This document shows positions 1 through 8,799 of a stretch of 64,000 nt of DNA, piece after piece (the stretch's first letter is position 1; every line of letters starts with the position of its first letter). The DNA lies in contig UQHF01000015.1 in NCBI GenBank assembly GCA_900540785.1, positions 14,596 to 78,595 of the forward strand, in the 5' to 3' direction. Both the position numbers and the translations under genes were made by a program. The notes below the pieces were generated by a model, which searched no databases, was not told where the DNA came from, and saw only the letters and a list, made by a program, of their open reading frames with translations. Source of the DNA: an uncultured Blautia sp. (lineage in GTDB: Bacteria > Bacillota > Clostridia > Lachnospirales > Lachnospiraceae).

Positions 1-2080
1 CCGGCAGTTGATTATCACGAACCGTAAGCTTCTGTCCATTATAAGAAAGCATCAATTCTATAAAATCCCATGCATTCTTTTTATTTTCTGCTCCTGATAA
101 AATGCCCGCCCAGGTATTTACAACTGCCGTCATTCCCTCTCCGTTTGAAGAAAGAGGAAGTACGGTCAGTTTATCCTCTTCCAGAATCGCCACATCTCTC
201 ACGTAGAAAACATTCCCGTCCATTACCGGCTCCCATAAATAAGACTCTCCACAGAAGCTATCCTCATAATCTTTTGCATATTTCTGTTGAAGAGTACGCT
301 CTTTTTGATAAAGTAAAAACCAGTTTTTTATTTCTTCCTCTTCAAAAGGAAGGATTTCTGATTCAAAAAAATCCGGAAACAGAGCAGGAAAACTGTTTTG
401 GAACATTCCATTTACAGTTCCATCCGGATATAGATAAGCCTGCGTCAGAGGAAACGATTCTTTCGTAGCATTGTAGAATTTTTCTGTTTCTTTTATAAAA
501 CCATTTCTGTCTTTACAGTTTTCTTCCGAAAACCCTGCCTGTTCCACCTGATTTTTTCCTGAAACGAGATGATACACATGATAGTTCAAAGGCATAAGGT
601 ACTGTTTGTTTTCATATTCTCCCGCCCCAAGAACTTTTTCATTTAGTATTTCAGGAGACAGTTCTTCACTTTTTTCCAGATATGGATTCAAATCACAGAA
701 TAACCCCATTTCCATCTGCTTTTCCGGATTTTCAATTAAATCACTTCCTGTACACAAAACCAGATCCGGTCCCTTGCCTGCCATAATCTCCGTTTTAAAT
801 TTTTTATCCAATCCCTGTCCTTCCACAGAATCTCCTGGGTTTTCCATTCCTTTCAGAATAACCTCTACTTCCGGATGAGCTGCCTTATAATAAGCAACAA
901 CATTATTAATATATTGGGCAGATTCTGAGAGCTGTCCATCTCCCCATTTCGTATCATCATATGCAATGACTAATTTTTCTGTTTCCCGAAAATCCGCTTT
1001 TTCTGTTTTACCGCAGCTTATTAATCCAGAACACAAAAATCCGGTACAAAGCATAACTGCCAAAAAGCGTTTCCCATTTTTCTTTGCCTCTTTGGAAAAA
1101 ATTCTTGAAAATCGAAGTTTCATTCTCTCCTTTTCAACTGAAAATGCAAGCGAAGTACCTCCCCCTTTATTCCCCGGACGAATAAACGCCAGAAGTGCAT
1201 AGCTATAGGAAAGAAAGCTTTGTTCATCTTTCCCTCTTAATACACTTTCATCGCAGGCGATTTCCAAATCTTCAAGCATACATCTTTTCGCAATCCAGAC
1301 TACTGGCTGATACCAGAAAATCCAGCAGAATACAGCCCACGCTCCACGTATCAGAATATCTTGTTTTCGTCCGTGAACACATTCATGATAAATCGCCCAT
1401 CTTAATTTCTCTTCCCTGTATTCTTTTTCCGGAATGACGATTCTTCTGCTGAAAGTGCCTACAAGAATGGGGCTTCTCAACAATGGGTTTTGATAAAGTG
1501 CCGGAACATTTATTCCAACCTCTCTGGAAATATTCCTGACCATCTCCAAAAGCTGCGTATCTTTTACTTTCTGATTCTTTGATAAAATATTTTTTCTCCA
1601 CCAGATTTCCTTTGCCGCTGCCCACAGAAATGTAATAAAAACACCACAAATCCAGATAAGTGTAAAAATATCTGCCACATCCGCTCTGTTTTCTACAAGA
1701 AGAGAATCCCTGATTTCCCGGCGCATTTCTTCTTCTGTCTGAAAAGTTTCTATCCCTGTTATTCCTTTTTGCTCAGGCTGTTCGGGTATAGAGGTACCTG
1801 TCTCCTTCAAAATAGGATTTTTCTTCTTTTCTTCTGCGTAAGTTACAGTTTCCCCCGCCTGCTCATGTATTGTCTCCCATCTCACTGGATTTAACGTAAT
1901 AGGAGAATGTTTAAAAAAGGAAACAGGAAGCAAAAACAATATAAGAATCCCTATCCACAATCGCCTCCATGTTTCTCCCTTATAAAACTCGCCCTTCCTG
2001 TTTCGAAAAAGAAAAATGATCACCAGAAAAACGCTTAAAGAAATCCCCCGCTCCAGCGTCCAAAAGAAAACTTCTTTCAT
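1..2080 (-). CDS. M56 (BlaR1-like) metallopeptidase fused to a solute-binding-protein domain, partial
   Basis: One continuous minus-strand frame runs from an ATG at 2080 past the left edge of the window (at least 693 codons), so the C-terminus is missing. The first ~320 residues look like an M56 peptidase: hydrophobic segments near residues 4-22, 36-52 and 130-150, an HECVH zinc motif at 232-236 and the downstream EIACDE that normally supplies the third zinc ligand. After a further hydrophobic stretch ending in a lipobox-like LISC (Cys356) the frame continues into a region resembling extracellular sugar-type solute-binding proteins, including a late W-D-F-I-E-L-M-L-S segment typical of that family. 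BlaR1 carries a penicillin-binding domain in this position; here the sensor appears to be a ligand-binding domain. The start overlaps the stop of the BlaI-type gene (ATGA), so the two are cotranslated. By analogy, ligand binding would trigger cytoplasmic cleavage of the repressor; this is inference. Confidence 0.8.
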   Translation of the reverse strand, partial: MKEVFFWTLERGISLSVFLVIIFLFRNRKGEFYKGETWRRLWIGILILFLLPVSFFKHSPITLNPVRWETIHEQAGETVTYAEEKKKNPILKETGTSIPEQPEQKGITGIETFQTEEEMRREIRDSLLVENRADVADIFTLIWICGVFITFLWAAAKEIWWRKNILSKNQKVKDTQLLEMVRNISREVGINVPALYQNPLLRSPILVGTFSRRIVIPEKEYREEKLRWAIYHECVHGRKQDILIRGAWAVFCWIFWYQPVVWIAKRCMLEDLEIACDESVLRGKDEQSFLSYSYALLAFIRPGNKGGGTSLAFSVEKERMKLRFSRIFSKEAKKNGKRFLAVMLCTGFLCSGLISCGKTEKADFRETEKLVIAYDDTKWGDGQLSESAQYINNVVAYYKAAHPEVEVILKGMENPGDSVEGQGLDKKFKTEIMAGKGPDLVLCTGSDLIENPEKQMEMGLFCDLNPYLEKSEELSPEILNEKVLGAGEYENKQYLMPLNYHVYHLVSGKNQVEQAGFSEENCKDRNGFIKETEKFYNATKESFPLTQAYLYPDGTVNGMFQNSFPALFPDFFESEILPFEEEEIKNWFLLYQKERTLQQKYAKDYEDSFCGESYLWEPVMDGNVFYVRDVAILEEDKLTVLPLSSNGEGMTAVVNTWAGILSGAENKKNAWDFIELMLSYNGQKLTVRDNQLP

Positions 2081-2472
2081 AGCTTCTCCTTTCTCTGGTT
2101 CAAAAACTCTTCCAGTTCCTCAAATTCTTCCTCACTTATCTGATCTCCTTCTGCGAGAGCTGCAATAAAGTTTACCGTCTTTCCCCGAAACAGCTTTGTA
2201 AGAAGTTTTCTGCTCTCTGTCTGTAAATACTCTTCCTCAGATACAAGTGTTTTATAAAAATACTTTTTTCCTTCTTTTTCTGCTCTGAGAAAGCCTCTTG
2301 TTTTCAACCGGCTTAAAAGACTGTTCACAGTACTTGTATCCCAGTCCAACTCTTTTGCCTTCAAATATGTTTCAATTTCCGGTCTTGAAAGCATAGTTTC
2401 ATGTTCCCATAGCACCTGCATAATTTCCAGTTCTGCATCTGGAAGTCTTCCGTGGTCTGTCTGCGCTTTCAT
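2077..2472 (-). CDS. BlaI/MecI/CopY-family transcriptional repressor
   Basis: 131 residues, the usual length for the family. The N-terminal half is a winged helix (LPDAELEIMQVLW near residue 10, then the recognition region TSTVNSLLSRLKTRGFL near 47-63), followed by an acidic helical dimerisation tail. These proteins bind TACA/TGTA dyads as dimers and are inactivated by proteolysis through a partner M56 membrane peptidase, which here is the next gene, overlapping by four bases. A strong Shine-Dalgarno (AAGGAGGTG) precedes the ATG. Two dyads of the expected kind sit in its own promoter, which implies autorepression. No beta-lactamase gene is visible in the window, so the regulon is probably not penicillin resistance. 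Confidence 0.88.
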   Translation of the reverse strand: MKAQTDHGRLPDAELEIMQVLWEHETMLSRPEIETYLKAKELDWDTSTVNSLLSRLKTRGFLRAEKEGKKYFYKTLVSEEEYLQTESRKLLTKLFRGKTVNFIAALAEGDQISEEEFEELEEFLNQRKEKL

Positions 2473-2484
2473 TATCCCACCTCC

Positions 2485-2540
2485 TTTTACAAATGTAAAA
2501 CTTATACTTATATTTTACATTTGTAAAAGTTTATTGTCAA
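2485..2540 (-). promoter_or_regulatory. Promoter of the BlaI/M56 operon with two operator dyads
   Basis: Reading the minus strand, TTGACA (2540-2535), a 17-base spacer and TAAAAT (2517-2512) form a good sigma-A promoter. Two 16-bp near-identical palindromes with the TACA-NN-TGTA core of BlaI/MecI operators lie at 2485-2500 (TTTTACAAATGTAAAA) and 2513-2528 (TTTTACATTTGTAAAA). The second covers the spacer and -10, the first lies downstream, and their centres are 28 bp apart. This arrangement fits autorepression by the adjacent BlaI-type protein. Confidence 0.8.
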
Positions 2541-2541
2541 G

Positions 2542-2582
2542 AAAAAAAGAAGACAAGATACATTTTCTGTATCTCGTCTTCT
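2542..2582 (-). terminator. Rho-independent terminator of the GH13 gene
   Basis: An inverted repeat (GAAGAC-AGATACA with its complement, one mismatch, at 2549-2582) is followed on the minus strand by a run of seven T. It ends the glycosidase transcript and directly abuts the -35 box of the BlaI-type operon. Confidence 0.8.
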
Positions 2583-2589
2583 TTTTTAT

Positions 2590-4707
2590 TTACTCACATT
2601 TTTCTTCGTCTTTATGATACAGTACAACTGCTCCATATCCCGGAACTGTCAGGCGCACAACGCCGCCTCTTGCCACATACGTAGTTTTCTCCTCTGTATA
2701 TCCGGCTCTGTAGGTAAGCATGATCCGCTCAAGAACCGTATCTTCCAGACGAGAAATGCCTGTCTGCCACACTTCCACCTCTATCTCCCGGTCTTCCGCA
2801 AGGTTATTCAGGACAACGATCATCTGCTCACGATCAGAAAAGCGTCCATAGGAAAGCCCTTGATAATCATTCCAGAGAAAATCAAGCGAGCCTTTTCGAA
2901 TCACTTCATAGTCTTTATGGAGCTTTATCATACTTCTGTGAAAATCAAGCATCTGCTGGTCTTCTTTTCCCCAGGGATATGTTCTTCTGTTATCCGGATC
3001 TGTAAATCCGCACACACCTGCCTCGTCTCCGTAATAAACAGTAGGCGCTCCGGGCCATGTCATCTGGATCACAACCGCCTCCCGCATCACTGCAGGGTTG
3101 ATTCCCTGAGAAGCTGCGGCTGCTCCTGCATAGGAAACACGGCCTACCTTTCTGTTTGTCCTTGTAAGGAACCGGGAATGGTCATGGTTGGAAAGCTCAT
3201 TCATAGCAGTATAGAGGGCAGACATATGAAGGGAGCGCATATGGGTACGCATTGCTCCGATAAATGCCTCACTATTTCCGTACAAATCTTCTCTGTACTC
3301 ATCGCTGTGCTTTTCCATTCCTGTAAGAAACCAGGTGATCGGCTCCATAAAAGCATCGTAATTCATAACCGTATCCCACTCGTCTCCGAGAAGCCAGCCT
3401 TCCGGATTTCCATAATGCTCTGCAAGGATAATGGCTTCCGGGTTTGCCTCTTTGACTGCCCTGCGGAAATCCTTCCAGAACTGATGGTTAAACTCGTTGC
3501 TGTGTCCCAGGTCTGCCGCAACGTCAAGACGCCAGCCATCTACATTATAAGGAGGAGATACCCATTTTTTTCCTACTTTTAAGATATAATCATAAAGCGT
3601 AGTAGACGCCTCATAATTTAATTTCGGAAGCGTATCGTGCGTCCACCAGCCGTCATACGTGGGATTATAGGGCCATCTGTTGACGTCTTTAAAATCAAAG
3701 AAATCCCTGTACGGACTGTCTGCAGAAACATAAGCTCCTTTTGGATAACCCTCCTGATTTTCATAGATCCGCTCCCTGTCCATCCATTTATTAAAGGAAC
3801 CGCAATGATTAAATACACCGTCAAGGATCACTCGCATTCCTCTCTTATGGACTTCCTCCACAAGCTTTGCAAACAGTTCATTGCTTGCCTCCAGATTCCT
3901 CTTATCTGTCACGCGGCGGATATATTTATAGGCGTGTGCATTCTCTCTGTCTCCGGGATTTAAAAGCCCGTCGCAGTCCTCCACGATTTTCCCGTAATGA
4001 GGGTCAATATAATCGTAATCCTGACAGTCATATTTATGATTGCTTGGAGAAACAAAGGCGGGATTTAGGTACAGAACCTCAACTCCCAGCTCCTGAAGAT
4101 AATCCAGCTTGTCAAGAATGCCCTGAAGATCTCCTCCGTAAAACTCACGCACTCCCATGACTGCAGGTGTTTTTTCCCAGTTATCTACTTTTGTGCTCAC
4201 ATCACCAATGTAGAAATATTCTCCCGTTTCCACATCATTGCTCTTATCCCCATTATAAAAACGGTCAATGTAAATCTGGTACATGACGGCTCCCTTTGCC
4301 CAGTCCGGAGTCTCATATCCCGGATAAATCTCAAAGTCCATACGCTCTTCATATTCCATTCTGACGCCCTGGGTGTTGTAATAACAGGTAAGAGATCCGT
4401 ATATGATCTCAAAATGATAACGGCTGACTTTACTTCCCATCGTGATCTGCGCAGAATAATAATCAAAACCTTTCGCTGTCTCCGTCACTTCCATCTCCGT
4501 ATGTTTTCCGTCGCATACAAGATACACAGCGTCCACATTATTTCTCTGCGTACGGAAACGTATGGTAACAGTATCCCCTTCCCTGGGTTCTGCCGGCGTT
4601 CTGTAATACTCTGTCCCGTCACTGAAAAACGCATTCTTATTTAAGACAGATCTCATGTTCAATATATATTGCATCTTTTTTACGATGTCCACATCTTTAC
4701 GCTCCAT
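2590..4707 (-). CDS. GH13 alpha-glycosidase (neopullulanase/cyclomaltodextrinase-like)
   Basis: 705 residues. An N-terminal beta domain (about 25-130, CBM34-like) precedes the (beta/alpha)8 catalytic barrel. The conserved GH13 regions are visible: DGVFNH at 296-301, GWRLDVA with nucleophile Asp395, the acid/base Glu430 in ILAEH, and NHDHSR with His508-Asp509. There is no signal peptide, so it should act in the cytoplasm on imported malto-oligosaccharides, cyclodextrins or pullulan fragments. It is monocistronic, bounded by terminators on both sides. The exact specificity (neopullulanase, maltogenic amylase or cyclomaltodextrinase) cannot be told from sequence reading alone. Family assignment is firm; substrate is inference. 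Confidence 0.9.
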   Translation of the reverse strand: MERKDVDIVKKMQYILNMRSVLNKNAFFSDGTEYYRTPAEPREGDTVTIRFRTQRNNVDAVYLVCDGKHTEMEVTETAKGFDYYSAQITMGSKVSRYHFEIIYGSLTCYYNTQGVRMEYEERMDFEIYPGYETPDWAKGAVMYQIYIDRFYNGDKSNDVETGEYFYIGDVSTKVDNWEKTPAVMGVREFYGGDLQGILDKLDYLQELGVEVLYLNPAFVSPSNHKYDCQDYDYIDPHYGKIVEDCDGLLNPGDRENAHAYKYIRRVTDKRNLEASNELFAKLVEEVHKRGMRVILDGVFNHCGSFNKWMDRERIYENQEGYPKGAYVSADSPYRDFFDFKDVNRWPYNPTYDGWWTHDTLPKLNYEASTTLYDYILKVGKKWVSPPYNVDGWRLDVAADLGHSNEFNHQFWKDFRRAVKEANPEAIILAEHYGNPEGWLLGDEWDTVMNYDAFMEPITWFLTGMEKHSDEYREDLYGNSEAFIGAMRTHMRSLHMSALYTAMNELSNHDHSRFLTRTNRKVGRVSYAGAAAASQGINPAVMREAVVIQMTWPGAPTVYYGDEAGVCGFTDPDNRRTYPWGKEDQQMLDFHRSMIKLHKDYEVIRKGSLDFLWNDYQGLSYGRFSDREQMIVVLNNLAEDREIEVEVWQTGISRLEDTVLERIMLTYRAGYTEEKTTYVARGGVVRLTVPGYGAVVLYHKDEEKCE

Positions 4708-4788
4708 ATTATACCTCTTTATTTCTAATATACGTACATTCTTTTATTGTATCGTAGTTCAGAAGATTTTACAACCGATTCTGTCCCG

Positions 4789-4838
4789 TTTTTTACGTTA
4801 TGGAACATTGCGAAGTAATTTCCTGATAACGTAAAAAA
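4789..4838. repeat. Palindromic repeat, copy 1 of 2 in the window
   Basis: A 50-base imperfect palindrome starting with six T and ending with six A. The core reads TATGGAACATTGCGAAGTAA followed by TTTCC, with an outer ACGTTAT/ATAACGT stem. A second copy lies at 18442-18490 with the same core and a changed but still complementary outer stem (ATGCTAT/ATAGCAT). Its function is unknown; see the findings. Confidence 0.75.
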
Positions 4839-4863
4839 GGCAGCGGGGTAGGCTGCCTTTTTT
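4833..4863. terminator. Bidirectional terminator-like hairpin
   Basis: AGGCAGC and GCTGCCT arms enclose a short loop and are flanked by six A on the left and six T on the right. It shares its A-run with the palindromic repeat at 4789-4838. No rightward gene ends here, so its role on either strand is unclear. Confidence 0.6.
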
Positions 4864-4951
4864 GGAGAAGGTATTTCTTCTTATGGGGTGTAGCAAAAAC
4901 TATATAATGTATTGGGGGGTTTTTACGATGTATATAATACCATGTGGCAAC

Positions 4952-4994
4952 AAAAAAGTGTGCACAAACTTGAAAAAATTCGGCACACTTTTTT
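4952..4994 (-). terminator. Terminator of ftsH
   Basis: Arms AAAAAAGTGTGC (4952-4963) and GCACACTTTTTT (4983-4994) form a 12-bp stem. On the minus strand the hairpin starts about 22 bases after the ftsH stop and ends in a T-run, as expected for the end of the large sporulation/housekeeping cluster. Confidence 0.85.
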
Positions 4995-5016
4995 GTGAAG
5001 TTTCTATACTGTCTTT

Positions 5017-6864
5017 TTAAGCATTTTCCTGATTTGTTGTAAAAAGTGCTTCAAACTCATCGCGATGCACTTTTTCCTGCTTCAGAAGAAGCTCTGCGCA
5101 GGCATGAAGAACCTCTGCATTCTCCAGAATAATCTCTTTTGCACGTGCATGACATTCGTCAATAATGCAGTGGATTTCCCTGTCGATTTCTCTTGCAACA
5201 TCTTCACTGTAGCTTCTTGTATGCGCAAGGTCGCGTCCGATAAATACCTCATCGTCATCATCTCCATAGGAAATAAGACCTACTTTCTCAGACATTCCAT
5301 ATTTCATTACCATAGCTCTCGCTGTGCTGGTCGCGCGTTTAATATCGTTGGACGCGCCTGTTGTAATGTCTCCGAAGATAATCTCCTCTGCCACACGGCC
5401 GCCAAGAAGCGTGGTGATTTCCTGAAGCATCTTTCCCTTTGTATCAAACATTTCATCATTTTCAGGAAGAGGCATGGTATAACCGGCTGCCCCGATTCCC
5501 GTAGGAATAATAGAAATCGTATAAACTGACTCCATATCAGGAAGCACATGGAAAAGAATGGCATGACCTGCCTCATGATAGGCTGTGATCTTCTTTTCTT
5601 TATCAGAAATTACCCGGCTCTTCTTCTCCGCACCGATTCCTACCTTAATAAAGGAGTTCTTTATATCCTGCTGCGTAATAAACGCTCTGTTTTCCTTTGC
5701 AGCCACAATCGCCGCCTCATTTAAAAGGTTTTCCAGATCTGCTCCGGTAAATCCCGCTGTTGTCTGCGCAACCTGACGAAGATCCACATCTTCTCCAAGA
5801 GGTTTGTCCTTCGCATGAACGCCGAGAATTTCCTCTCTGCCCTTTACATCCGGTCTTCCCACCGCAACCTTACGGTCAAAACGTCCCGGTCTTAAAATTG
5901 CAGGATCAAGAATATCCACACGGTTTGTCGCTGCCATCACGATAATGCCTTCATTTACACCAAAACCATCCATCTCTACCAGCAGCTGGTTCAGAGTCTG
6001 TTCTCTTTCATCGTGGCCGCCACCTACACCGGTTCCTCTCTGTCTTGCAACCGCGTCGATCTCATCAATAAAAATGATACACGGCGCATGGTCTTTGGCA
6101 TTCTCAAATAAATCTCTCACACGTGACGCACCGACGCCCACGAACATTTCCACAAAGTCAGAACCGGAAATGGAGAAGAAAGGAACCCCCGCCTCTCCTG
6201 CCACTGCCTTTGCAAGAAGAGTTTTACCTGTTCCAGGAGGTCCTACAAGAAGTACACCCTTGGGGATTCTCGCTCCCACTTTCGTATATTTCTGGGGAGC
6301 TTTTAAAAAGTCAACCACTTCTTCAAGGTCTTCTTTTTCCTCCTGAAGACCGGCTACATTCTGAAATGTGACCTTCATATCGTCCGGCTTCGACATTTTG
6401 GCACGGCTTCTTCCAAAATTCATCATTTTGGAATTCGCGTTTCCGCCGCCACCGCCTCCTGCCATCTGTCTTGTCATCATCACAAACAGGAAAAGAACAA
6501 GTCCGCAGGTGATCAGTGCAGGAAGCAGACTTGCAAGAAGAGTATTTTCCCTTGGCACATCTGACACAAGAGGAGAAATATTTTTTGCCCTCAAAAGCTC
6601 CTCCACCTCTTTTACATCTGTCACATAAAACCGTTTCTGTCCCTCTCCTGAGATATTCACTGTCACAGCACCTGTAGGAACTTCCTTATTTGGCTGTATT
6701 CTGGCATCTATCACCTTACCTTCCTCAAGCGCCTCTTCTAACTGTGTCATTGTGTAATTGCTCTGGGAATCTTTCTGACTGCTCAGAAAGAAATACCCGC
6801 ATATCAGTAAAACAGCCAGCATCACAAAGGGTCCTATGTTTAGCTTTTTTTCCTCATAAAACAC
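5017..6864 (-). CDS. ftsH: ATP-dependent zinc metalloprotease FtsH
   Basis: 615 residues, normal for FtsH. Two membrane segments (about 11-27 and 108-130) flank a small extracytoplasmic domain, then a glycine-rich linker leads to the AAA+ module: Walker A GPPGTGKT at 208-215, Walker B FIDEID at 265-270 and the second region of homology near 313-330. The M41 protease zinc motif HEAGH is at 430-434. FtsH forms membrane hexamers that degrade misfolded and regulatory membrane proteins. It is the last gene of the cluster, 16 bases after hpt, the same order as tilS-hprT-ftsH in Bacillus subtilis. The assignment is secure. Confidence 0.98.
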   Translation of the reverse strand: MFYEEKKLNIGPFVMLAVLLICGYFFLSSQKDSQSNYTMTQLEEALEEGKVIDARIQPNKEVPTGAVTVNISGEGQKRFYVTDVKEVEELLRAKNISPLVSDVPRENTLLASLLPALITCGLVLFLFVMMTRQMAGGGGGGNANSKMMNFGRSRAKMSKPDDMKVTFQNVAGLQEEKEDLEEVVDFLKAPQKYTKVGARIPKGVLLVGPPGTGKTLLAKAVAGEAGVPFFSISGSDFVEMFVGVGASRVRDLFENAKDHAPCIIFIDEIDAVARQRGTGVGGGHDEREQTLNQLLVEMDGFGVNEGIIVMAATNRVDILDPAILRPGRFDRKVAVGRPDVKGREEILGVHAKDKPLGEDVDLRQVAQTTAGFTGADLENLLNEAAIVAAKENRAFITQQDIKNSFIKVGIGAEKKSRVISDKEKKITAYHEAGHAILFHVLPDMESVYTISIIPTGIGAAGYTMPLPENDEMFDTKGKMLQEITTLLGGRVAEEIIFGDITTGASNDIKRATSTARAMVMKYGMSEKVGLISYGDDDDEVFIGRDLAHTRSYSEDVAREIDREIHCIIDECHARAKEIILENAEVLHACAELLLKQEKVHRDEFEALFTTNQENA

Positions 6865-6880
6865 GGAATTAAATCTCCTT

Positions 6881-7411
6881 TCACTCTGCCCCCAGTTCTA
6901 CCACTCCAATGTATGGGAGATTTCTGTATTTCTGTGCATAATCAAGTCCGTATCCTACCACAAATTCGTCAGGAATTTCAAAGCAGCAGTAATCTACCTG
7001 TACCTCTGCCACTCTGCGATCCGGCTTGTCCAGAAGTGTACACAGATGTACACTGTGGGGATTTCTGTTTTTAAGAATTTTCAGAAGATAGCTTAAAGTC
7101 CTTCCGGAATCAATAATATCCTCTACAACAAGTACCTCTTTTCCTTCCAGCGGCTGGTCCAGGTCTTTTACGATTTTAACCACGCCGCTTGATTTTGTGT
7201 CGTCTCCGTAGCTGGATACAGACATAAAATCAAGAGATACCGGAACGGTAATCCTTTTGGCAAGCTCGCACATAAAGAATACGCCGCCCTTTAATACGCA
7301 GATCATATGGATTTCCTTACCTGCATAATCTTTGTTGATCTGATCCGCTATCTCCTGGATTCGCGCATCTACTTCTTTTTCACTGATCAGTACGTTTACT
7401 TTTTCACTCAT
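6881..7411 (-). CDS. hpt: Hypoxanthine(-guanine) phosphoribosyltransferase
   Basis: 176 residues if started at the ATG at 7411, which has GGAGG eight bases upstream; the ATG at 7417 is closer to that site and less likely. The PRPP-binding loop VVEDIIDSGRT (about 95-105) and the family segment DFMSVSSYGD (about 61-70) are both present. The enzyme salvages hypoxanthine and guanine to IMP and GMP in the cytosol. It overlaps the end of tilS and precedes ftsH, the conserved Firmicutes arrangement. Confidence 0.96.
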   Translation of the reverse strand: MSEKVNVLISEKEVDARIQEIADQINKDYAGKEIHMICVLKGGVFFMCELAKRITVPVSLDFMSVSSYGDDTKSSGVVKIVKDLDQPLEGKEVLVVEDIIDSGRTLSYLLKILKNRNPHSVHLCTLLDKPDRRVAEVQVDYCCFEIPDEFVVGYGLDYAQKYRNLPYIGVVELGAE

Positions 7412-8792
7412 GTACATTTCCTCCTTTGTATTTTAATTCCAGTACCCGCCTTGTGGCGGCAGTGATCTTGTACCTTTCATTTATTCGCCCTCCTGCGATC
7501 CAGAGAATCTCTTCCCCATCTGCAATAAGAGGAATCAAATCCCGCTCCTCCCCCGGAATCTTATCGTCTATCATCACTCTTGTAAGCTTCTTCCTGCTTC
7601 CTTCTCTGTTGATAATGAGATAATCTCCCGGCTGCCTGGCACGGATATACAGCTTGTTTTTTATTTTATCATAATCCAGCCATTTCGTATACTTCTTTTC
7701 TTCAATCTTCTGCTTATCATAAGGAAAAATTTTTGTATTAAACTCTCCATACGAACAGAACACCTCTCCCGGAATGGGAAGCTCTTTTATTTCCCTGTCT
7801 GCCTTCTCCTCTGATATTTTTTTCAGAACGATCCCTCCATAAGTGCGAACAGCAGAAAGCCCGTATGGAAGGGAAATCCGTTTTCCTGTATCCATAGAAA
7901 AAAGTGAGAGCAGCATCTTCACATGAAATGCGGTGAAATCTTTGCATTTCCCGGAAAGCATTTCCATCGCTTCCATTCCCGCATATTTCTGAAGCAGCAC
8001 TTCTTTTTCTGAAAATGAGTCTCCAAAAAAAATACGGTCTTCCGTCATTTTACAAAGCTCTAAAAGCTTATGCCCCTCTTTTCGAAAATATTCATCTGCC
8101 TCTCCCAAAAACTCGGAAGCAGCCGCCATATGCGCCACTGCCTTTTCATTGATTTCCTGTTCCATAAGCGGCAGGATATGATGCCGGATCCTGTTTCTTG
8201 TGTATTCATCAGAAAGATTGCTGCTGTCCAGAATACTCGGGATTTTCTCCTCTTTTAGATAATGGACAATTTCCTTCTTTTCCATACACAGAACAGGACG
8301 GATGATCTGCCCGTCTTTGGGGCTCATGGCAGAAAGCCCGCGAATCCCTGTTCCTCTTGCCAGATTGTGGAGCATCGTCTCTGCAAGGTCATTTTTATTG
8401 TGGGCAAGAGCAATCTTCATATTTCCATCGGAAAGCCCAAGTCTCTTTTTTTCCTGAGAAAAAGCGTCCCGCCGCACCATGCGTCCCGCCTCCTCAAGCC
8501 CCACCTTCCATTTCTTCGAAAGAGCAGGAACAGGATATGTATAAATCCTGCATGGTATCCCCCATTTTCTGCACATTTCCTCCACGAACACGCAGTCTCT
8601 GTCTGCTTCATCCTCCCGGATCTGGTGATGAATATGAACTGCCTGAAGGGTAAAATCCTTTTTTTCCCGGAAGCGCCTCAAAATATCCAGCATTGTCATA
8701 GAGTCTCCCCCTCCGGATACACCTGCAAGAACCGTATCTCCCGGCTGTATCATATGATTTTTTTCTATAAAATTTTCTACAATCCTGTACAT
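7404..8792 (-). CDS. tilS: tRNA(Ile)-lysidine synthase
   Basis: 462 residues from the ATG at 8792, preceded by AGGAGG; a longer reading from 8825 would overlap spoIIE and lacks a better site. The PP-loop motif SGGGDS is at about 26-31, followed by the N-type ATP pyrophosphatase domain and a C-terminal TilS substrate-binding domain (LYIRARQPGDYL near 390). It modifies C34 of the CAU-anticodon isoleucine tRNA to lysidine, an essential step for reading AUA. It sits between spoIIE and hpt and overlaps hpt by eight bases. Confidence 0.95.
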   Translation of the reverse strand: MYRIVENFIEKNHMIQPGDTVLAGVSGGGDSMTMLDILRRFREKKDFTLQAVHIHHQIREDEADRDCVFVEEMCRKWGIPCRIYTYPVPALSKKWKVGLEEAGRMVRRDAFSQEKKRLGLSDGNMKIALAHNKNDLAETMLHNLARGTGIRGLSAMSPKDGQIIRPVLCMEKKEIVHYLKEEKIPSILDSSNLSDEYTRNRIRHHILPLMEQEINEKAVAHMAAASEFLGEADEYFRKEGHKLLELCKMTEDRIFFGDSFSEKEVLLQKYAGMEAMEMLSGKCKDFTAFHVKMLLSLFSMDTGKRISLPYGLSAVRTYGGIVLKKISEEKADREIKELPIPGEVFCSYGEFNTKIFPYDKQKIEEKKYTKWLDYDKIKNKLYIRARQPGDYLIINREGSRKKLTRVMIDDKIPGEERDLIPLIADGEEILWIAGGRINERYKITAATRRVLELKYKGGNVHE

Positions 8793-8799
8793 ATGCCTC

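Larger units (their letters stand above)
4708..5016. other. Intergenic region between the GH13 gene and ftsH
   Basis: This 309-bp gap has no plausible gene. It contains, in order, the AT-rich promoter region of the GH13 gene, a palindromic repeat at 4789-4838 that recurs near proS, a strong hairpin at 4833-4863, and the ftsH terminator at 4952-4994. The stretch between 4864 and 4951 shows nothing recognisable apart from a G-run. Confidence 0.7.

Noticed and set aside
2614..3582. A 322-codon plus-strand frame opposite the GH13 gene
   Set aside because: It is the shadow of a well-supported glycosidase; the translated protein has no coherent family pattern.
8417..8611. Short minus-strand frame inside tilS
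   Set aside because: It is an alternative frame of tilS without a ribosome site.
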